64,000 nt of DNA from Pseudomonas sp. SORT22. GTDB taxonomy: Bacteria; Pseudomonadota; Gammaproteobacteria; Pseudomonadales; Pseudomonadaceae. A program made the translations under genes and the position numbers. Shown one piece after another: positions 55,931 to 64,000 of this stretch; positions within the stretch are counted from its first letter, which is position 1; each line of letters begins with the position of its first letter. The stretch covers positions 5,332,501 to 5,396,500 of the forward strand of contig NZ_CP071007.1 of NCBI RefSeq assembly GCF_018417635.1, written 5' to 3'. The notes under the pieces were generated by a model. That model saw only the letters and a program-made list of their open reading frames with translations. It had not been told where the DNA came from and made no database searches.

Positions 55931-56830
55931 TTAACCTTCACCGTTCGCGGAATCGTTATCGGCACCTTTTGGGGGCGCCTTGCGACCGCGAAAATCAATC
56001 AGGCTGTCGACAATGGCCAGGACCACGAGCAACGGATAAGTCAGCTGCATAAACAGCACCAGCGTCACGTACAACCCGACCAGCCAGAACTTGGCCAGTC
56101 GTCCTTGCGCCACCAGCCCATGCAGCAGGGCGAGCCCTGCAAACATCAGTGGAATGCTGCACAGGGGTGTCAACATCGCCAGCTCAGGACCGAAATTCGG
56201 CCCCACCAGCATGAGCACCACCAGCACCAGCGCCGGCACCAGGGGGAGCCTGACCGCTTGAAACTCGCGACCAAAACCACCCGGGTTATACAACAACGCC
56301 TGCCAGTAACGGCCCAACATCAGGGCCAGCACACTGACGGCTTGCAACAACGCCGCAATCAGGCCGACGAGCACCGGTGCAATAAGGCTTCCAAGGCGGC
56401 CCCGCTCCTCTACCGATAACTGTTGGTAGAGACCGTCGAGCATCTGCGGCAGGGCTTTTTCAAGCGCTCCAGCCAGAGCTTCAATCGGTTCGCGGAACTC
56501 CGAACCCAGTACAACCCCGTACACCAGGCCCATGCCGATGCTGAACAACAGCACCCGGTTCCAGGACTGCCCGGCGCGCAACAGCGCCGCCAGACCCAGC
56601 GTACCCAGCAACACCATCAAGGTGCGCGGCTCGCCGAAGAACCACCAGGCCATCGCCGGCAACAAAGCCCAGGCGAGGACACCGGAAGCGTCCTTGAAAC
56701 CGCGCCGCAGGAACACCAGGCTCCCGGCGGCGGCACTCAACCAGAACAACAGCGGCAAAGCCGCACAACCCACCACCACGAGGGTGGCTTGCACGCGACC
56801 GCGCATGATGAAATCAGCCAAGGCGCGCAT
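55931..56830 (-). CDS. DUF2232 membrane protein (YybS-like)
   Basis: A 299-residue protein with about eight membrane segments and a charged C-terminal tail (RGRKAPPKGADND). It sits in its usual Pseudomonas place between rpsR and rplI, 36 bp after rpsR. The function is unknown. Motifs include LGTLGLAALLRAG and NPGGFGREFQAVRLP. Its constant position within the ribosomal operon suggests a coordinated but not necessarily ribosomal role. Confidence 0.85.
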   Translation of the reverse strand: MRALADFIMRGRVQATLVVVGCAALPLLFWLSAAAGSLVFLRRGFKDASGVLAWALLPAMAWWFFGEPRTLMVLLGTLGLAALLRAGQSWNRVLLFSIGMGLVYGVVLGSEFREPIEALAGALEKALPQMLDGLYQQLSVEERGRLGSLIAPVLVGLIAALLQAVSVLALMLGRYWQALLYNPGGFGREFQAVRLPLVPALVLVVLMLVGPNFGPELAMLTPLCSIPLMFAGLALLHGLVAQGRLAKFWLVGLYVTLVLFMQLTYPLLVVLAIVDSLIDFRGRKAPPKGADNDSANGEG

Positions 56831-56866
56831 GCATTTTATCCTTTGCTACTTGTCGACGACCCGGTC

Positions 56867-57097
56867 TCAGCGGCCGTGGCTGTCGGTGTAGGGCAGCAGG
56901 GCCAGGAAGCGGGCGCGCTTGATAGCGGTAGCCAGCTGACGCTGATAACGAGCTTTGGTACCGGTGATACGGCTTGGAACGATTTTGCCGGTTTCGGATA
57001 CATAAGCTTTCAGGGTGTTGAGATCTTTGTAATCGATCTCTTTCACGTCTTCAGCAGTGAAGCGGCAGAATTTACGACGACGGAAGAAACGTGCCAT
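56867..57097 (-). CDS. rpsR: 30S ribosomal protein S18
   Basis: A 76-residue ribosomal protein with the conserved [12 protein letters not shown] start and the [20 protein letters not shown] segment. It pairs with S6 on the 30S platform. It follows rpsF by 28 bp, as in nearly all bacteria. An AGGAG site precedes the ATG. Confidence 0.98.
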   Translation of the reverse strand: MARFFRRRKFCRFTAEDVKEIDYKDLNTLKAYVSETGKIVPSRITGTKARYQRQLATAIKRARFLALLPYTDSHGR

Positions 57098-57125
57098 GTA
57101 ATAGGCTCCTCAAAAGGTCCGTGGA

Positions 57126-57548
57126 TTACTCGTCAGCGTTATCGCTGTTGTCGCTGTCATCACTATCAGCGCTTTCGGCGCTTTCGTGCTCAGGACGGTC
57201 GCGACGCTCACGGCGCTCACTGCGGTTCTCTTCAGCCTTGAGCATCTCGGACTGGCCGGTAACGGCTTCGTCGCGACGGATGACCAGGTTACGGATCACG
57301 GCATCGTTGTAGCGGAAGTTGTCTTCCAGCTCGGCCAGGGCCTTGCCGGTGCACTCAACGTTCAGCATCACGTAGTGAGCCTTGTGAACATTGTTGATTG
57401 CATAGGCCAGTTGACGACGGCCCCAGTCTTCCAGACGGTGGATTTTACCGCCGTCTTCTTCGATCAGCTTGGTGTAACGCTCAACCATGCCGCCGACTTG
57501 CTCGCTCTGGTCAGGGTGGACCAGAAAGATGATTTCGTAATGACGCAT
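57126..57548 (-). CDS. rpsF: 30S ribosomal protein S6
   Basis: A 140-residue ribosomal protein: [17 protein letters not shown] at the start and [18 protein letters not shown] in the core. The acidic C-terminal tail (about 115-140, Ser/Asp/Glu-rich) is the tail that RimK-type enzymes extend with glutamate in pseudomonads. It binds S18. First gene of the operon; the 5' leader (57549-57650) has a small stem (CCACTCTGGTGG) but no clear S6:S18 binding motif was recognised. Confidence 0.98.
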   Translation of the reverse strand: MRHYEIIFLVHPDQSEQVGGMVERYTKLIEEDGGKIHRLEDWGRRQLAYAINNVHKAHYVMLNVECTGKALAELEDNFRYNDAVIRNLVIRRDEAVTGQSEMLKAEENRSERRERRDRPEHESAESADSDDSDNSDNADE

Positions 57549-57730
57549 GAATGCTCCTTACGGGTTGTAGTCTGCCACCAGAGTGGTCAGACAAGGAGTG
57601 AAGGACACTTGTATGTCTTGCCCTGGGAAGAGGCGCGTGAACGCCTGCCAACATGGCAAGGGGCGCAATTGTAGAGAAGCGCCGGGGGACAAGCAAGGTC
57701 ATTGGTGATTATTTGAACAGCCTTAAAAGC

Positions 57731-57786
57731 ATCGCGGGTCCAGCCCGCTCCCACAAGGACCTGTGGGAGCGGGCTGGACCCGCGAT
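57731..57786. repeat. REP palindrome between rpsF and rlmB
   Basis: Left arm 57731-57755 begins ATCGCGGGTCCAGCCCG and right arm 57762-57786 is its exact reverse complement, with a 6-nt loop. It separates the rlmB end from the rpsF promoter region. Confidence 0.93.
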
Positions 57787-57802
57787 AGATGCAACGCCGA
57801 AA

Positions 57803-58555
57803 TCAAGCCTGGCGCTTTGCCTGGCGCTGACGAACGGCCTCGAACAGGCACACGCCCGTCGCCACCGACACGTTCAGGCTGCTGACGCTGCCTGCCATCG
57901 GCAGCTTGACCAGAAAATCACAGTGCTCGCGGGTCAAGCGGCGCATGCCCTTGCCCTCGGCGCCCATGATCAGGATGGTCGGGCCGGTCAGGTCCTGCTG
58001 ATACAGCTCTTGCTCGGCCTCGCCCGCAGTACCGACCACCCACAGGCCACGTTGCTGGAGCTTCTCCAGAGTCCGCGCAAGGTTGGTGACCGCCACCAGC
58101 GGAATGACTTCTGCCGCACCGCAGGCCACTTTCCGAACCGCTGGGGTCAAGGTCGCCGACTTGTCTTTGGGCACCACCACCGCCAGCGCGCCGGCGGCAT
58201 CGGCGGTGCGCAGGCAGGCGCCGAGGTTGTGCGGGTCGGTGACACCGTCGAGTACCAGGATCAACGGCGCGCCTTCAGTGCGGTCGAGCAGTTCTTCAAG
58301 CATCGCCTCGCCCCAGACCTGGCTCGGGCTGACTTCAGCCACCACGCCCTGGTGCACGCCTTCAACCCAGACATCCATCTCGCGGCGTTCAGCCTGGCCG
58401 ACCGCCACGCGGTTTTGCCCGGCCAGCTCCAGCAGCGCCTGCAGGCGCGGCTCGCTACGGCCTTCGGACAACCAGATCTGCTTGACCCGCTTGGGGTGGT
58501 GACGCAACAGGGCTTCCACGGCATGCACGCCGTAGATTTTTTCCAACTGACTCAT
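57803..58555 (-). CDS. rlmB: 23S rRNA (guanosine-2'-O)-methyltransferase RlmB
   Basis: A 250-residue SpoU-family enzyme methylating G2251 of 23S rRNA (E. coli numbering). The N-terminal substrate domain (about 1-75, EKIYGVHAVEALLRHHPKR) precedes the SPOUT knot with LDGVTDPHNLGACLRTADAAG, IMGAEGKGMRRL and SLNVSVATGVCLFE. It overlaps rnr by 4 bp (ATGA), the normal Pseudomonas pairing. Confidence 0.97.
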   Translation of the reverse strand: MSQLEKIYGVHAVEALLRHHPKRVKQIWLSEGRSEPRLQALLELAGQNRVAVGQAERREMDVWVEGVHQGVVAEVSPSQVWGEAMLEELLDRTEGAPLILVLDGVTDPHNLGACLRTADAAGALAVVVPKDKSATLTPAVRKVACGAAEVIPLVAVTNLARTLEKLQQRGLWVVGTAGEAEQELYQQDLTGPTILIMGAEGKGMRRLTREHCDFLVKLPMAGSVSSLNVSVATGVCLFEAVRQRQAKRQA

Positions 58556-61149
58556 GACTTGGCCTTGGGTTTACGTGACGCGGAGCCGGCTTTCGGCGGC
58601 CCTTTACGATGCTTGCTCGGTTTTTCCGATTTACCCGACTTCGACGCAGGCTTGCCGCCTGCGTGCTTGGCATCGGACATCAAGGCCTTTTTCATTTCCC
58701 GGCTCTTGCGCACTTCGGCGTTGTTGGCCACGGCATTGGCTGGAAAATAGGCTTCGGCAGTTTCGTTCTTGCGGCTGCGACGGGCAGGCTCTGCAGCCTT
58801 GGCCGGCGCCTCGGCCTTCTTGTCGAGCACCGGCACCGGCTTGCCGTCTTGCGGGCGCACACCTTCACCACGCTGCTTGCGGCCAATCGGCGCCTTGAGG
58901 GTGTTCTCGGCCATCTCGAAGTCGATCTTGCGCTGCTCGAGATCGACGCGCATCACCCGCACTTCGACGGTATCGCCCAGGCGGAAGCTGCGCCCGGTAC
59001 GCTCACCGGCCAGGCGGTGGTGCACAGGGTCGAAGTGGTAGTAGTCGCCCGGCAGGGCACTGACATGGACCATGCCTTCGACGTAGATGTCGGTCAGCTC
59101 GACGAACAGGCCAAAGCCGGTCACCGCGGTGATCACACCCGGGAAGCTCTCGCCGACGCGGTCTTTCATGTACTCGCACTTGAGCCAGTTGACCACGTCA
59201 CGGGTGGCCTCGTCGGCACGCCGCTCGCTCATCGAGCACTGCTCGCCGAGCTGCTCCAGGGTCGCCTCGTCGTACGGGTAGATACGCGCCTTGGGGATGC
59301 TCATGGCACCGGCACGCTTGACGTGCGGGGTTTCCTGACGCGAACGGATCACGCTGCGGATCGCCCGGTGGGTCAGCAGGTCCGGGTAGCGGCGGATCGG
59401 CGAGGTGAAGTGGGTGTACGCCTCGTAGTTCAGGCCGAAGTGGCCGTTGTTGTCGGCGCTGTACACCGCCTGGCTCAGCGAGCGCAGCATCACGGTCTGG
59501 ATCAGGTGGAAATCCGGGCGGTCGGCGATGCTCGCCAACAATGCCTGGTAATCCTTGGGCGACGGACCGTCCTTGCCCTTGTGCAGGGACAAGCCCAGCT
59601 CGCCGAGGAAGGCGCGCAGTTTTTCCAGGCGCTCCGGTGGCGGGCCGTCGTGAACACGGTACAGGGCCGGAATTTCGTGCTTCTTGAGGAACTCGGCGGT
59701 GGCCACGTTGGCCGCCAGCATGCACTCTTCGATCAGCTTGTGAGCGTCGTTGCGCACGGTCGGGCGAATTTCGGCGATCTTGCGCTCGGAACCGAAGATG
59801 ATCCGGGTTTCCTGGGTTTCGAAGTCGATCGCGCCACGGGTATGACGGGCCGCCAGCAGCACCTTGTACAGCGCATAGAGCTGCTTGAGGTCCGGCACCA
59901 CTTCGCTGTACTGCTCGCGCAGGGCCTTGCCTTCGCGGGTACGAGCGTGTTCGAGCATGCTGCTGACCTTGTTGTAGGTCAGGCGTGCATGGGAGTGGAT
60001 CACCGCTTCATAGAACTGGTAATCGACCATCTGCCCGGACTTGTTGATGGTCATTTCACAGACCATCGCCAGCCGGTCGACGTGCGGATTCAGCGAGCAC
60101 AGGCCGTTGGACAGCTCTTCAGGCAGCATCGGTACCACGCGCTCGGGGAAGTACACCGAGTTGCCGCGCACCTGGGCTTCGGCATCCAGGGCAGAGCCCA
60201 GGCGCACGTAGCTGGAAACGTCGGCAATCGCCACGTACAGGCGCCAGCCACCGGAGAACAGGCGCAACTTGCCCAGGCTCTCGCAGTACACCGCATCGTC
60301 GAAGTCGCGGGCGTCTTCGCCGTCAATGGTGACGAACGGCAGGTGACGCAGGTCGACGCGGTGCTCTTTGTCTTTCTCTTCGACTTCCGGCTTGAGCTTG
60401 CGCGCTTCCTTGATCACCGCTTCGGGCCAGACGTGCGGAATGTCGTAGCTGCGCAGGGCAACGTCGATTTCCATGCCCGGGGCCATGTAGTTGCCGATCA
60501 CTTCGGTAACGTCGCCCTGGGGCTGGAAGCGCGGGGTCGGCCAGTGGGTGATCTTGACTTCGACGAACTGGCCGATCTTGGCACCGCCGTTACGCCCCGG
60601 GGTGATCAGCACTTCTTGCTGGACCTTGGGGTTGTCGGGGGTGACAAAGCCGATACCGCCTTCTTCGAAGTAGCGGCCAACGATGCTTTCGTGGGCGCGG
60701 GAGATCACTTCGACCACCACGCCTTCGCGGCGGCCACGGCGATCCAGGCCGGAAACCCGGGCCAGGGCGCGGTCGCCATCGAACACCAGGCGCATTTGCG
60801 CAGGGCTCAGGAACAGGTCGTCGCTGCCGTCATCCGGGATCAGGAAGCCAAAGCCGTCACGGTGGCCGGCGATGCGGCCGAGGATCAGGTCGAGCTTGTC
60901 TACCGGGGCATAAGTGCCGCGCCGGGTATAGATCAGCTGGCCGTCACGCTCCATCGCGCGCAGACGGCGGCGCAGGGCTTCGATCTGGTCTTCGGTGGTC
61001 AGGCCGAACTCTTCGACCAGCTGCTCACGGGCTGCCGGCGAGCCGCGCTCGTCCAGACGCTGGAGGATCAGCTCACGGCTAGGAATAGGGTTTTCGTATT
61101 TTTCCGCTTCACGAGCGGCCTCGGGATCGAGGGTCTGCCAATCGGCCAT
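58552..61149 (-). CDS. rnr: Ribonuclease R
   Basis: An 865-residue 3'-5' exoribonuclease able to degrade structured RNA. Order of domains: N-terminal helix-turn-helix (about 15-90), two cold-shock domains (about 90-260), RNB catalytic core with the Asp cluster in DGEDARDFDDAVYCE (about 285-300), S1 domain (about 645-725, GESFPGVITAVTGFGLFVEL), and a Lys-rich tail (after 750) which aids helicase activity. AGGAGG lies before the ATG. rlmB follows with overlap. Confidence 0.97.
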   Translation of the reverse strand: MADWQTLDPEAAREAEKYENPIPSRELILQRLDERGSPAAREQLVEEFGLTTEDQIEALRRRLRAMERDGQLIYTRRGTYAPVDKLDLILGRIAGHRDGFGFLIPDDGSDDLFLSPAQMRLVFDGDRALARVSGLDRRGRREGVVVEVISRAHESIVGRYFEEGGIGFVTPDNPKVQQEVLITPGRNGGAKIGQFVEVKITHWPTPRFQPQGDVTEVIGNYMAPGMEIDVALRSYDIPHVWPEAVIKEARKLKPEVEEKDKEHRVDLRHLPFVTIDGEDARDFDDAVYCESLGKLRLFSGGWRLYVAIADVSSYVRLGSALDAEAQVRGNSVYFPERVVPMLPEELSNGLCSLNPHVDRLAMVCEMTINKSGQMVDYQFYEAVIHSHARLTYNKVSSMLEHARTREGKALREQYSEVVPDLKQLYALYKVLLAARHTRGAIDFETQETRIIFGSERKIAEIRPTVRNDAHKLIEECMLAANVATAEFLKKHEIPALYRVHDGPPPERLEKLRAFLGELGLSLHKGKDGPSPKDYQALLASIADRPDFHLIQTVMLRSLSQAVYSADNNGHFGLNYEAYTHFTSPIRRYPDLLTHRAIRSVIRSRQETPHVKRAGAMSIPKARIYPYDEATLEQLGEQCSMSERRADEATRDVVNWLKCEYMKDRVGESFPGVITAVTGFGLFVELTDIYVEGMVHVSALPGDYYHFDPVHHRLAGERTGRSFRLGDTVEVRVMRVDLEQRKIDFEMAENTLKAPIGRKQRGEGVRPQDGKPVPVLDKKAEAPAKAAEPARRSRKNETAEAYFPANAVANNAEVRKSREMKKALMSDAKHAGGKPASKSGKSEKPSKHRKGPPKAGSASRKPKAKS

Positions 61150-61310
61150 TAGGAGGGGTTCACCTTGTCTATATAAGGGTTAGTTTGGCATAGGCGTATT
61201 GAAACCGGAAATTTCAGGCTTGGACAGCCCTGTCAGAGCCCCCTGGATGCTGCCAAAACCATCATAAGGAACAACGACTTGAATTTTTTAAGATTTTTTC
61301 TGAACGGGGG

Positions 61311-61339
61311 TTTACAGCTCTCAGGAGCATCCGTATAGT
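61311..61339 (+). promoter_or_regulatory. Sigma-70 promoter of the tRNA-Leu genes
   Basis: TTTACA (61311-61316) and TATAGT (61334-61339) are separated by exactly 17 bp. The start would be near 61346, about 70 bp before the first tRNA, with a GC-rich discriminator (GCGC), as in stringently controlled stable RNA promoters. The rest of the 61150-61415 gap shows nothing clear. Confidence 0.8.
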
Positions 61340-61415
61340 GCGCACCACAACGACGGACACCGTCGTTATAGTTGAGAAGCAGCACGATGTGAAGCATCAT
61401 GTTCCTCAGCGAAAT

Positions 61416-61502
61416 GCCCAGATGGTGAAATTGGTAGACACGCCAGCTTCAGGTGCTGGTGACCTTACGGTCGTGGAAGTTCGAGTCTTCTTCTGGGCAC
61501 CA
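61416..61502 (+). tRNA. tRNA-Leu (anticodon CAG), copy 1
   Basis: An 87-nt class II tRNA including encoded CCA. Acceptor arms GCCCAGA and TCTGGGC pair; the anticodon loop TTCAGGT reads CAG between stems CCAGC and GCTGG; a variable arm (GACCTTACGGTC) and the TTCGAGT T-loop are present. Confidence 0.97.
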
Positions 61503-61589
61503 ATTTCAAATCTTAGAACTGCCGCTGGCTTCTGAGATTTACTGCAACACGCTACACTGTTTTCGTTACAAGCTACACCGCTTCATTTT

Positions 61590-61676
61590 GCCCAGATGGT
61601 GAAATTGGTAGACACGCCAGCTTCAGGTGCTGGTGACCTTACGGTCGTGGAAGTTCGAGTCTTCTTCTGGGCACCA
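61590..61676 (+). tRNA. tRNA-Leu (anticodon CAG), copy 2
   Basis: Identical over all 87 nt to the first copy, 87 bp downstream of its end, and cotranscribed from the same promoter. A terminator follows. Confidence 0.97.
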
Positions 61677-61686
61677 ATTCAGATCA

Positions 61687-61708
61687 AACCCGCGAAAGCG
61701 GGTTTTTT
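61687..61708 (+). terminator. Rho-independent terminator of the tRNA-Leu operon
   Basis: AACCCGC and GCGGGTT pair around GAAA, followed by TTTT. It is 10 bp after the second CCA. Confidence 0.9.
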
Positions 61709-61798
61709 CGTTTCTGCCCTACCCTTTTCCTCGCCTGCAATCCCGAAACGACCGATAGCCTGCTCATGAATTTTCCCTCACAAGGGCATTTGAGAAGC

Positions 61799-61817
61799 GA
61801 TATCGATTATCATTGTT
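61799..61817. promoter_or_regulatory. Putative Fur box upstream of the iron-binding protein gene
   Basis: GATATCGATTATCATTGTT matches 14 of 19 bases of GATAATGATAATCATTATC, with the central GATTATCATT nearly perfect. It lies 36 bp before the ATG at 61853, suiting repression by Fur under iron-replete conditions. Confidence 0.7.
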
Positions 61818-61852
61818 TCCAGATATGTAGCCGCAAGCGAGGAAGTACCCGC

Positions 61853-62866
61853 ATGACGTTCCGCAATAACCCCCTGTTGCGCGGCCTGGCCGTCTCTGTT
61901 TTCGCCATGCTGCTCGGCACCCCAGCCGCCATGGCCGCCGACCCGGTGTCGCTGACCCTGTACAACGGCCAGCACAAGGAAATCGGTGAAGCCATCGCCA
62001 AGGCCTACGAGGCCAAGACCGGCATCCACATCAATATCCGCAAGGGCAGCAGCAACCAGCTGGCCAGCCAGATCATCGAAGAAGGTGATCGCTCCCCCGC
62101 CGACGTCATCTACACCGAAGAATCGCCACCGCTGAACAACCTCGGCGAACTGGGCCTGCTGGCCAAGATCGATGATTCGACCCTGCAGGTCCTGCCCAAG
62201 GAATACGTCGCCGCCAACGGTACCTGGATGGGCGTTACCGCACGCACCCGCGTGGTCGCCTTCAACCCCAAGGTAATCGACGAGAAAGACCTGCCACCTT
62301 CAGTGATGGACTTTGCCGACCCCGAGTGGGACGGCAAGATCGGTTTCGTGCCGACCAGCGGCGCCTTCCAGGAACAGGCCGTGGCCATCCTCAAGCTGCA
62401 CGGTCGCGAGGCCGCCGAAGAATGGCTGACCGGCCTCAAAGCCTTCGGCAAGACCTACACCAACAACATGGTTGCGCTCAAAGCCGTGGAGAATGGCGAA
62501 GTGGCGGCCGTGCTGGTCAACAATTACTACTGGTACGCCCTGAAGAAAGAGCGCGGCCAGCTGGATTCGAAACTCTATTACCTGGCCGACGGCGACGTCG
62601 GTGGCCTGGTGACCATCTCCAGCGCCGCGGCGGTAAAAGCCAGCAAGCACCCGAAAGAAGCCCAGGCCCTGCTGGCCTGGATGGCCAGCGAAGAAGGCCA
62701 GCGGGTAATCACCCAGACCACCGCCGAGTATCCGCTGCATAAAGGCATGGTCTCGGACCAGGGCCTGAAGCCCTTCGAAGACCTGCGTCCGCCAAAAATC
62801 ACCCCGGCCGACCTGGGTAACGCTGAAGAAGCCCTGGAACTCGAACGCGAAGTTGGCCTGCTGTAA
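61853..62866 (+). CDS. Ferric iron ABC transporter substrate-binding protein (FbpA-like)
   Basis: A 337-residue periplasmic binding protein: signal peptide (about 1-28, ending AAMAA), then VSLTLYNGQHKEIGEAIAKAYEAKTG. The Fe3+ site is suggested by the Tyr cluster NNYYWYAL (about 222-229) and FVPTSGAFQEQ. FbpA/HitA proteins bind naked Fe3+ with an anion. The ATG at 61853 has GAGGAAG upstream; an earlier in-frame ATG at 61766 lies before the Fur-like box and is rejected. The TAA overlaps the permease ATG. Confidence 0.92.
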   Translation: MTFRNNPLLRGLAVSVFAMLLGTPAAMAADPVSLTLYNGQHKEIGEAIAKAYEAKTGIHINIRKGSSNQLASQIIEEGDRSPADVIYTEESPPLNNLGELGLLAKIDDSTLQVLPKEYVAANGTWMGVTARTRVVAFNPKVIDEKDLPPSVMDFADPEWDGKIGFVPTSGAFQEQAVAILKLHGREAAEEWLTGLKAFGKTYTNNMVALKAVENGEVAAVLVNNYYWYALKKERGQLDSKLYYLADGDVGGLVTISSAAAVKASKHPKEAQALLAWMASEEGQRVITQTTAEYPLHKGMVSDQGLKPFEDLRPPKITPADLGNAEEALELEREVGLL

Positions 62867-64000
62867 TGAGCGCAGCCCTGCCCGCGGCCGCACTGGCCAG
62901 CCGTTATATTCCCAAGCGCAAGCGCCCGTCGATCTGGGTGGTGCTGCCGGTGCTGCTGCTGGTCGGGCTGAGCCTGCTGCCGCTGCTGTACGTAGCGCTG
63001 AAAACCTGGGAAGCCGGCTGGCGCGAAGCCTTGCACTTGCTCTGGCGCCCGTTCGTCTGGGGCCTGATGCGCAACACCCTGATGCTGATGGCCGGCGTCA
63101 CCCTGGCCTGCATGGCCTTGGGTGTATCCCTGGCCTGGTTGCTGGAGCGCAGTGACCTGCCCGGACGGCGCCTGTGGGGCGTGATCCTGTGCCTGCCGTT
63201 TGCCGTGCCAGCCTTTGTCAGCGGCTTTACCTGGGTGTCGCTGAGCCCGCGCTTCGAAGGCCTGGGCGGTGCCATCCTGGTGATGAGCCTGTCCAAGTAC
63301 CCACTGGTGTTCCTGCCGGTTGCAGCGACCCTGCGCAACCTCGATACCTCACTGGAAGAGTCGGCACGGACCCTGGGGCAGACGCGCTGGGGGGTGTTCT
63401 GGTGCATCACCCTGCCACTGCTGTGGCCGTCGATCATTGGTGGCAGCCTGCTGATTGCCCTGCACATGCTGGTGGAGTTCGGCGCCCTGTCGATCCTCGG
63501 CCTGCAGACCTTTACCACGGCGATCTACCAGCAATTTGAGCTGGAGTTCAGCAACGCCAACGCCGCGATGCTCTCGGCAGTGCTGTTGTTCATGTGCCTG
63601 CTGATGCTCTGGCTGGAGCTGCGTGTGCGCGGCAAGGCCCGCCATGTGCGCATCGGCCAGGGCGTGGCGCGTCGCGGTGCGCCGATTCGCCTGCGCGGGT
63701 GGATGCCGGTCGGGCAGCTGTACTGCCTGGTCCTGGCGCTGCTGGGCAGCGGTATTCCACTGGGCATGCTCGGTTACTGGCTGAGCGTTGGTTCGTCGGC
63801 GGCCTTTCCGGTGGCCGATATCAGTCGCGCGCTGTTCTCATCGTTGTCGCTATCGCTGGGTGGTGCCGGATTGAGCTTGCTGCTGGCACTGCCGGTGAGT
63901 TTCCTGGTGGTGCGCTACAAGGGCCGCCTGGCGATCTGGGCCGAACGCCTGCCGTACCTGCTGCACGCCCTGCCCGGCCTGGTGATCGCCCTGACCCTGG
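62866..64000 (+). CDS. Ferric iron ABC transporter permease (FbpB-like), cut by the window edge
   Basis: The first 378 codons of a permease that runs past the right edge. It begins MSAALPAAALASRY with an ATG overlapping the previous TAA (TAATG). The first binding-protein-dependent permease unit ends in the coupling loop EESARTLGQTRWGVF (about residues 165-180); a second set of membrane segments starts near 290. This fused double-permease architecture is that of FbpB/HitB. The iron role follows from the preceding FbpA-like gene and the Fur-like box. Confidence 0.9.
   Translation, partial: MSAALPAAALASRYIPKRKRPSIWVVLPVLLLVGLSLLPLLYVALKTWEAGWREALHLLWRPFVWGLMRNTLMLMAGVTLACMALGVSLAWLLERSDLPGRRLWGVILCLPFAVPAFVSGFTWVSLSPRFEGLGGAILVMSLSKYPLVFLPVAATLRNLDTSLEESARTLGQTRWGVFWCITLPLLWPSIIGGSLLIALHMLVEFGALSILGLQTFTTAIYQQFELEFSNANAAMLSAVLLFMCLLMLWLELRVRGKARHVRIGQGVARRGAPIRLRGWMPVGQLYCLVLALLGSGIPLGMLGYWLSVGSSAAFPVADISRALFSSLSLSLGGAGLSLLLALPVSFLVVRYKGRLAIWAERLPYLLHALPGLVIALTL

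Noticed and set aside
61416..61676. Direct repeats that could suggest a CRISPR array or duplication of a mobile element
   Set aside because: The repeats are two complete tRNA-Leu genes with a single spacer; there is no array and no cas gene.

Overview
This 64 kb window reads as the chromosome of a Pseudomonas, most likely of the P. putida group. The evidence is the G+C-rich codon use, the many REP palindromes (cores of the type ATCGCGGG-TCAAG or ATCGCGGGG-CAAGC), and familiar Pseudomonas neighbourhoods: rpsF-rpsR-DUF2232-rplI-dnaB beside rlmB-rnr and tRNA-Leu, azurin, the liv and urt transporters, and a type II VapBC pair. The species call is an inference from gene content and remembered gene order; no database was searched. 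Almost all of the window is ordinary core or conserved accessory chromosome. One insertion sequence is present.

Layout, left to right: vapBC (173-813); an NfeD/SPFH membrane pair (873-2191); a copper locus (2288-7218) with two DUF2946 proteins, a PCu(A)C chaperone, an OprC-type TonB-dependent copper receptor and a PepSY membrane protein; a FecBCDE-type ABC importer (7280-10034); cycA; the urea importer urtABCDE (12395-17927) behind a sigma-54 promoter and an NtrC-like site, followed by two GNAT acetyltransferases; cbpM-cbpA divergent from a YegD-type Hsp70; a run of single genes (AI-2E transporter, lipoprotein, psiF, AraC regulator, EamA exporter, lipase, osmE, ferritin-like protein); an IS110-family element inside a REP palindrome (28118-29267); an AsmA protein; a secreted repeat protein; a DesT/FabR-like regulator; an AGE epimerase; an SDR; a 676-bp non-coding region rich in DnaA-box-like sequence; the branched-chain amino acid importer livK-livHMGF behind a consensus sigma-54 promoter; pncB-nadE; azurin; a LOG-family hydrolase; a three-gene transglutaminase/ATP-grasp/alpha-E cluster; ygiQ; the dnaB-rplI-rpsR-rpsF region; rlmB-rnr; two identical tRNA-Leu(CAG) genes; and the start of a Fur-type ferric iron ABC importer cut by the right edge.

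The genes suggest a soil or rhizosphere bacterium that scavenges nitrogen (urea, branched-chain and D-amino acids) under sigma-54 control, acquires copper and iron through TonB and ABC systems, and recycles nicotinate to NAD.

The most interesting object is the IS110-family element. Its ends can be set to the base because removing it rebuilds a nearly perfect REP hairpin. The roughly 200-nt leader before the transposase folds into two stem/internal-loop/hairpin units. Their loop sequences are complementary to the REP target and to the element's own ends, as expected of a bridge (seek) RNA. Joining the ends would also create a promoter with a 17-bp spacer. Other points of interest are the DnaA-box cluster, the AEGG-x-DRL repeat protein, a 29-codon ORF with a strong ribosome binding site, and the predicted amide-ligase cluster of unknown product.
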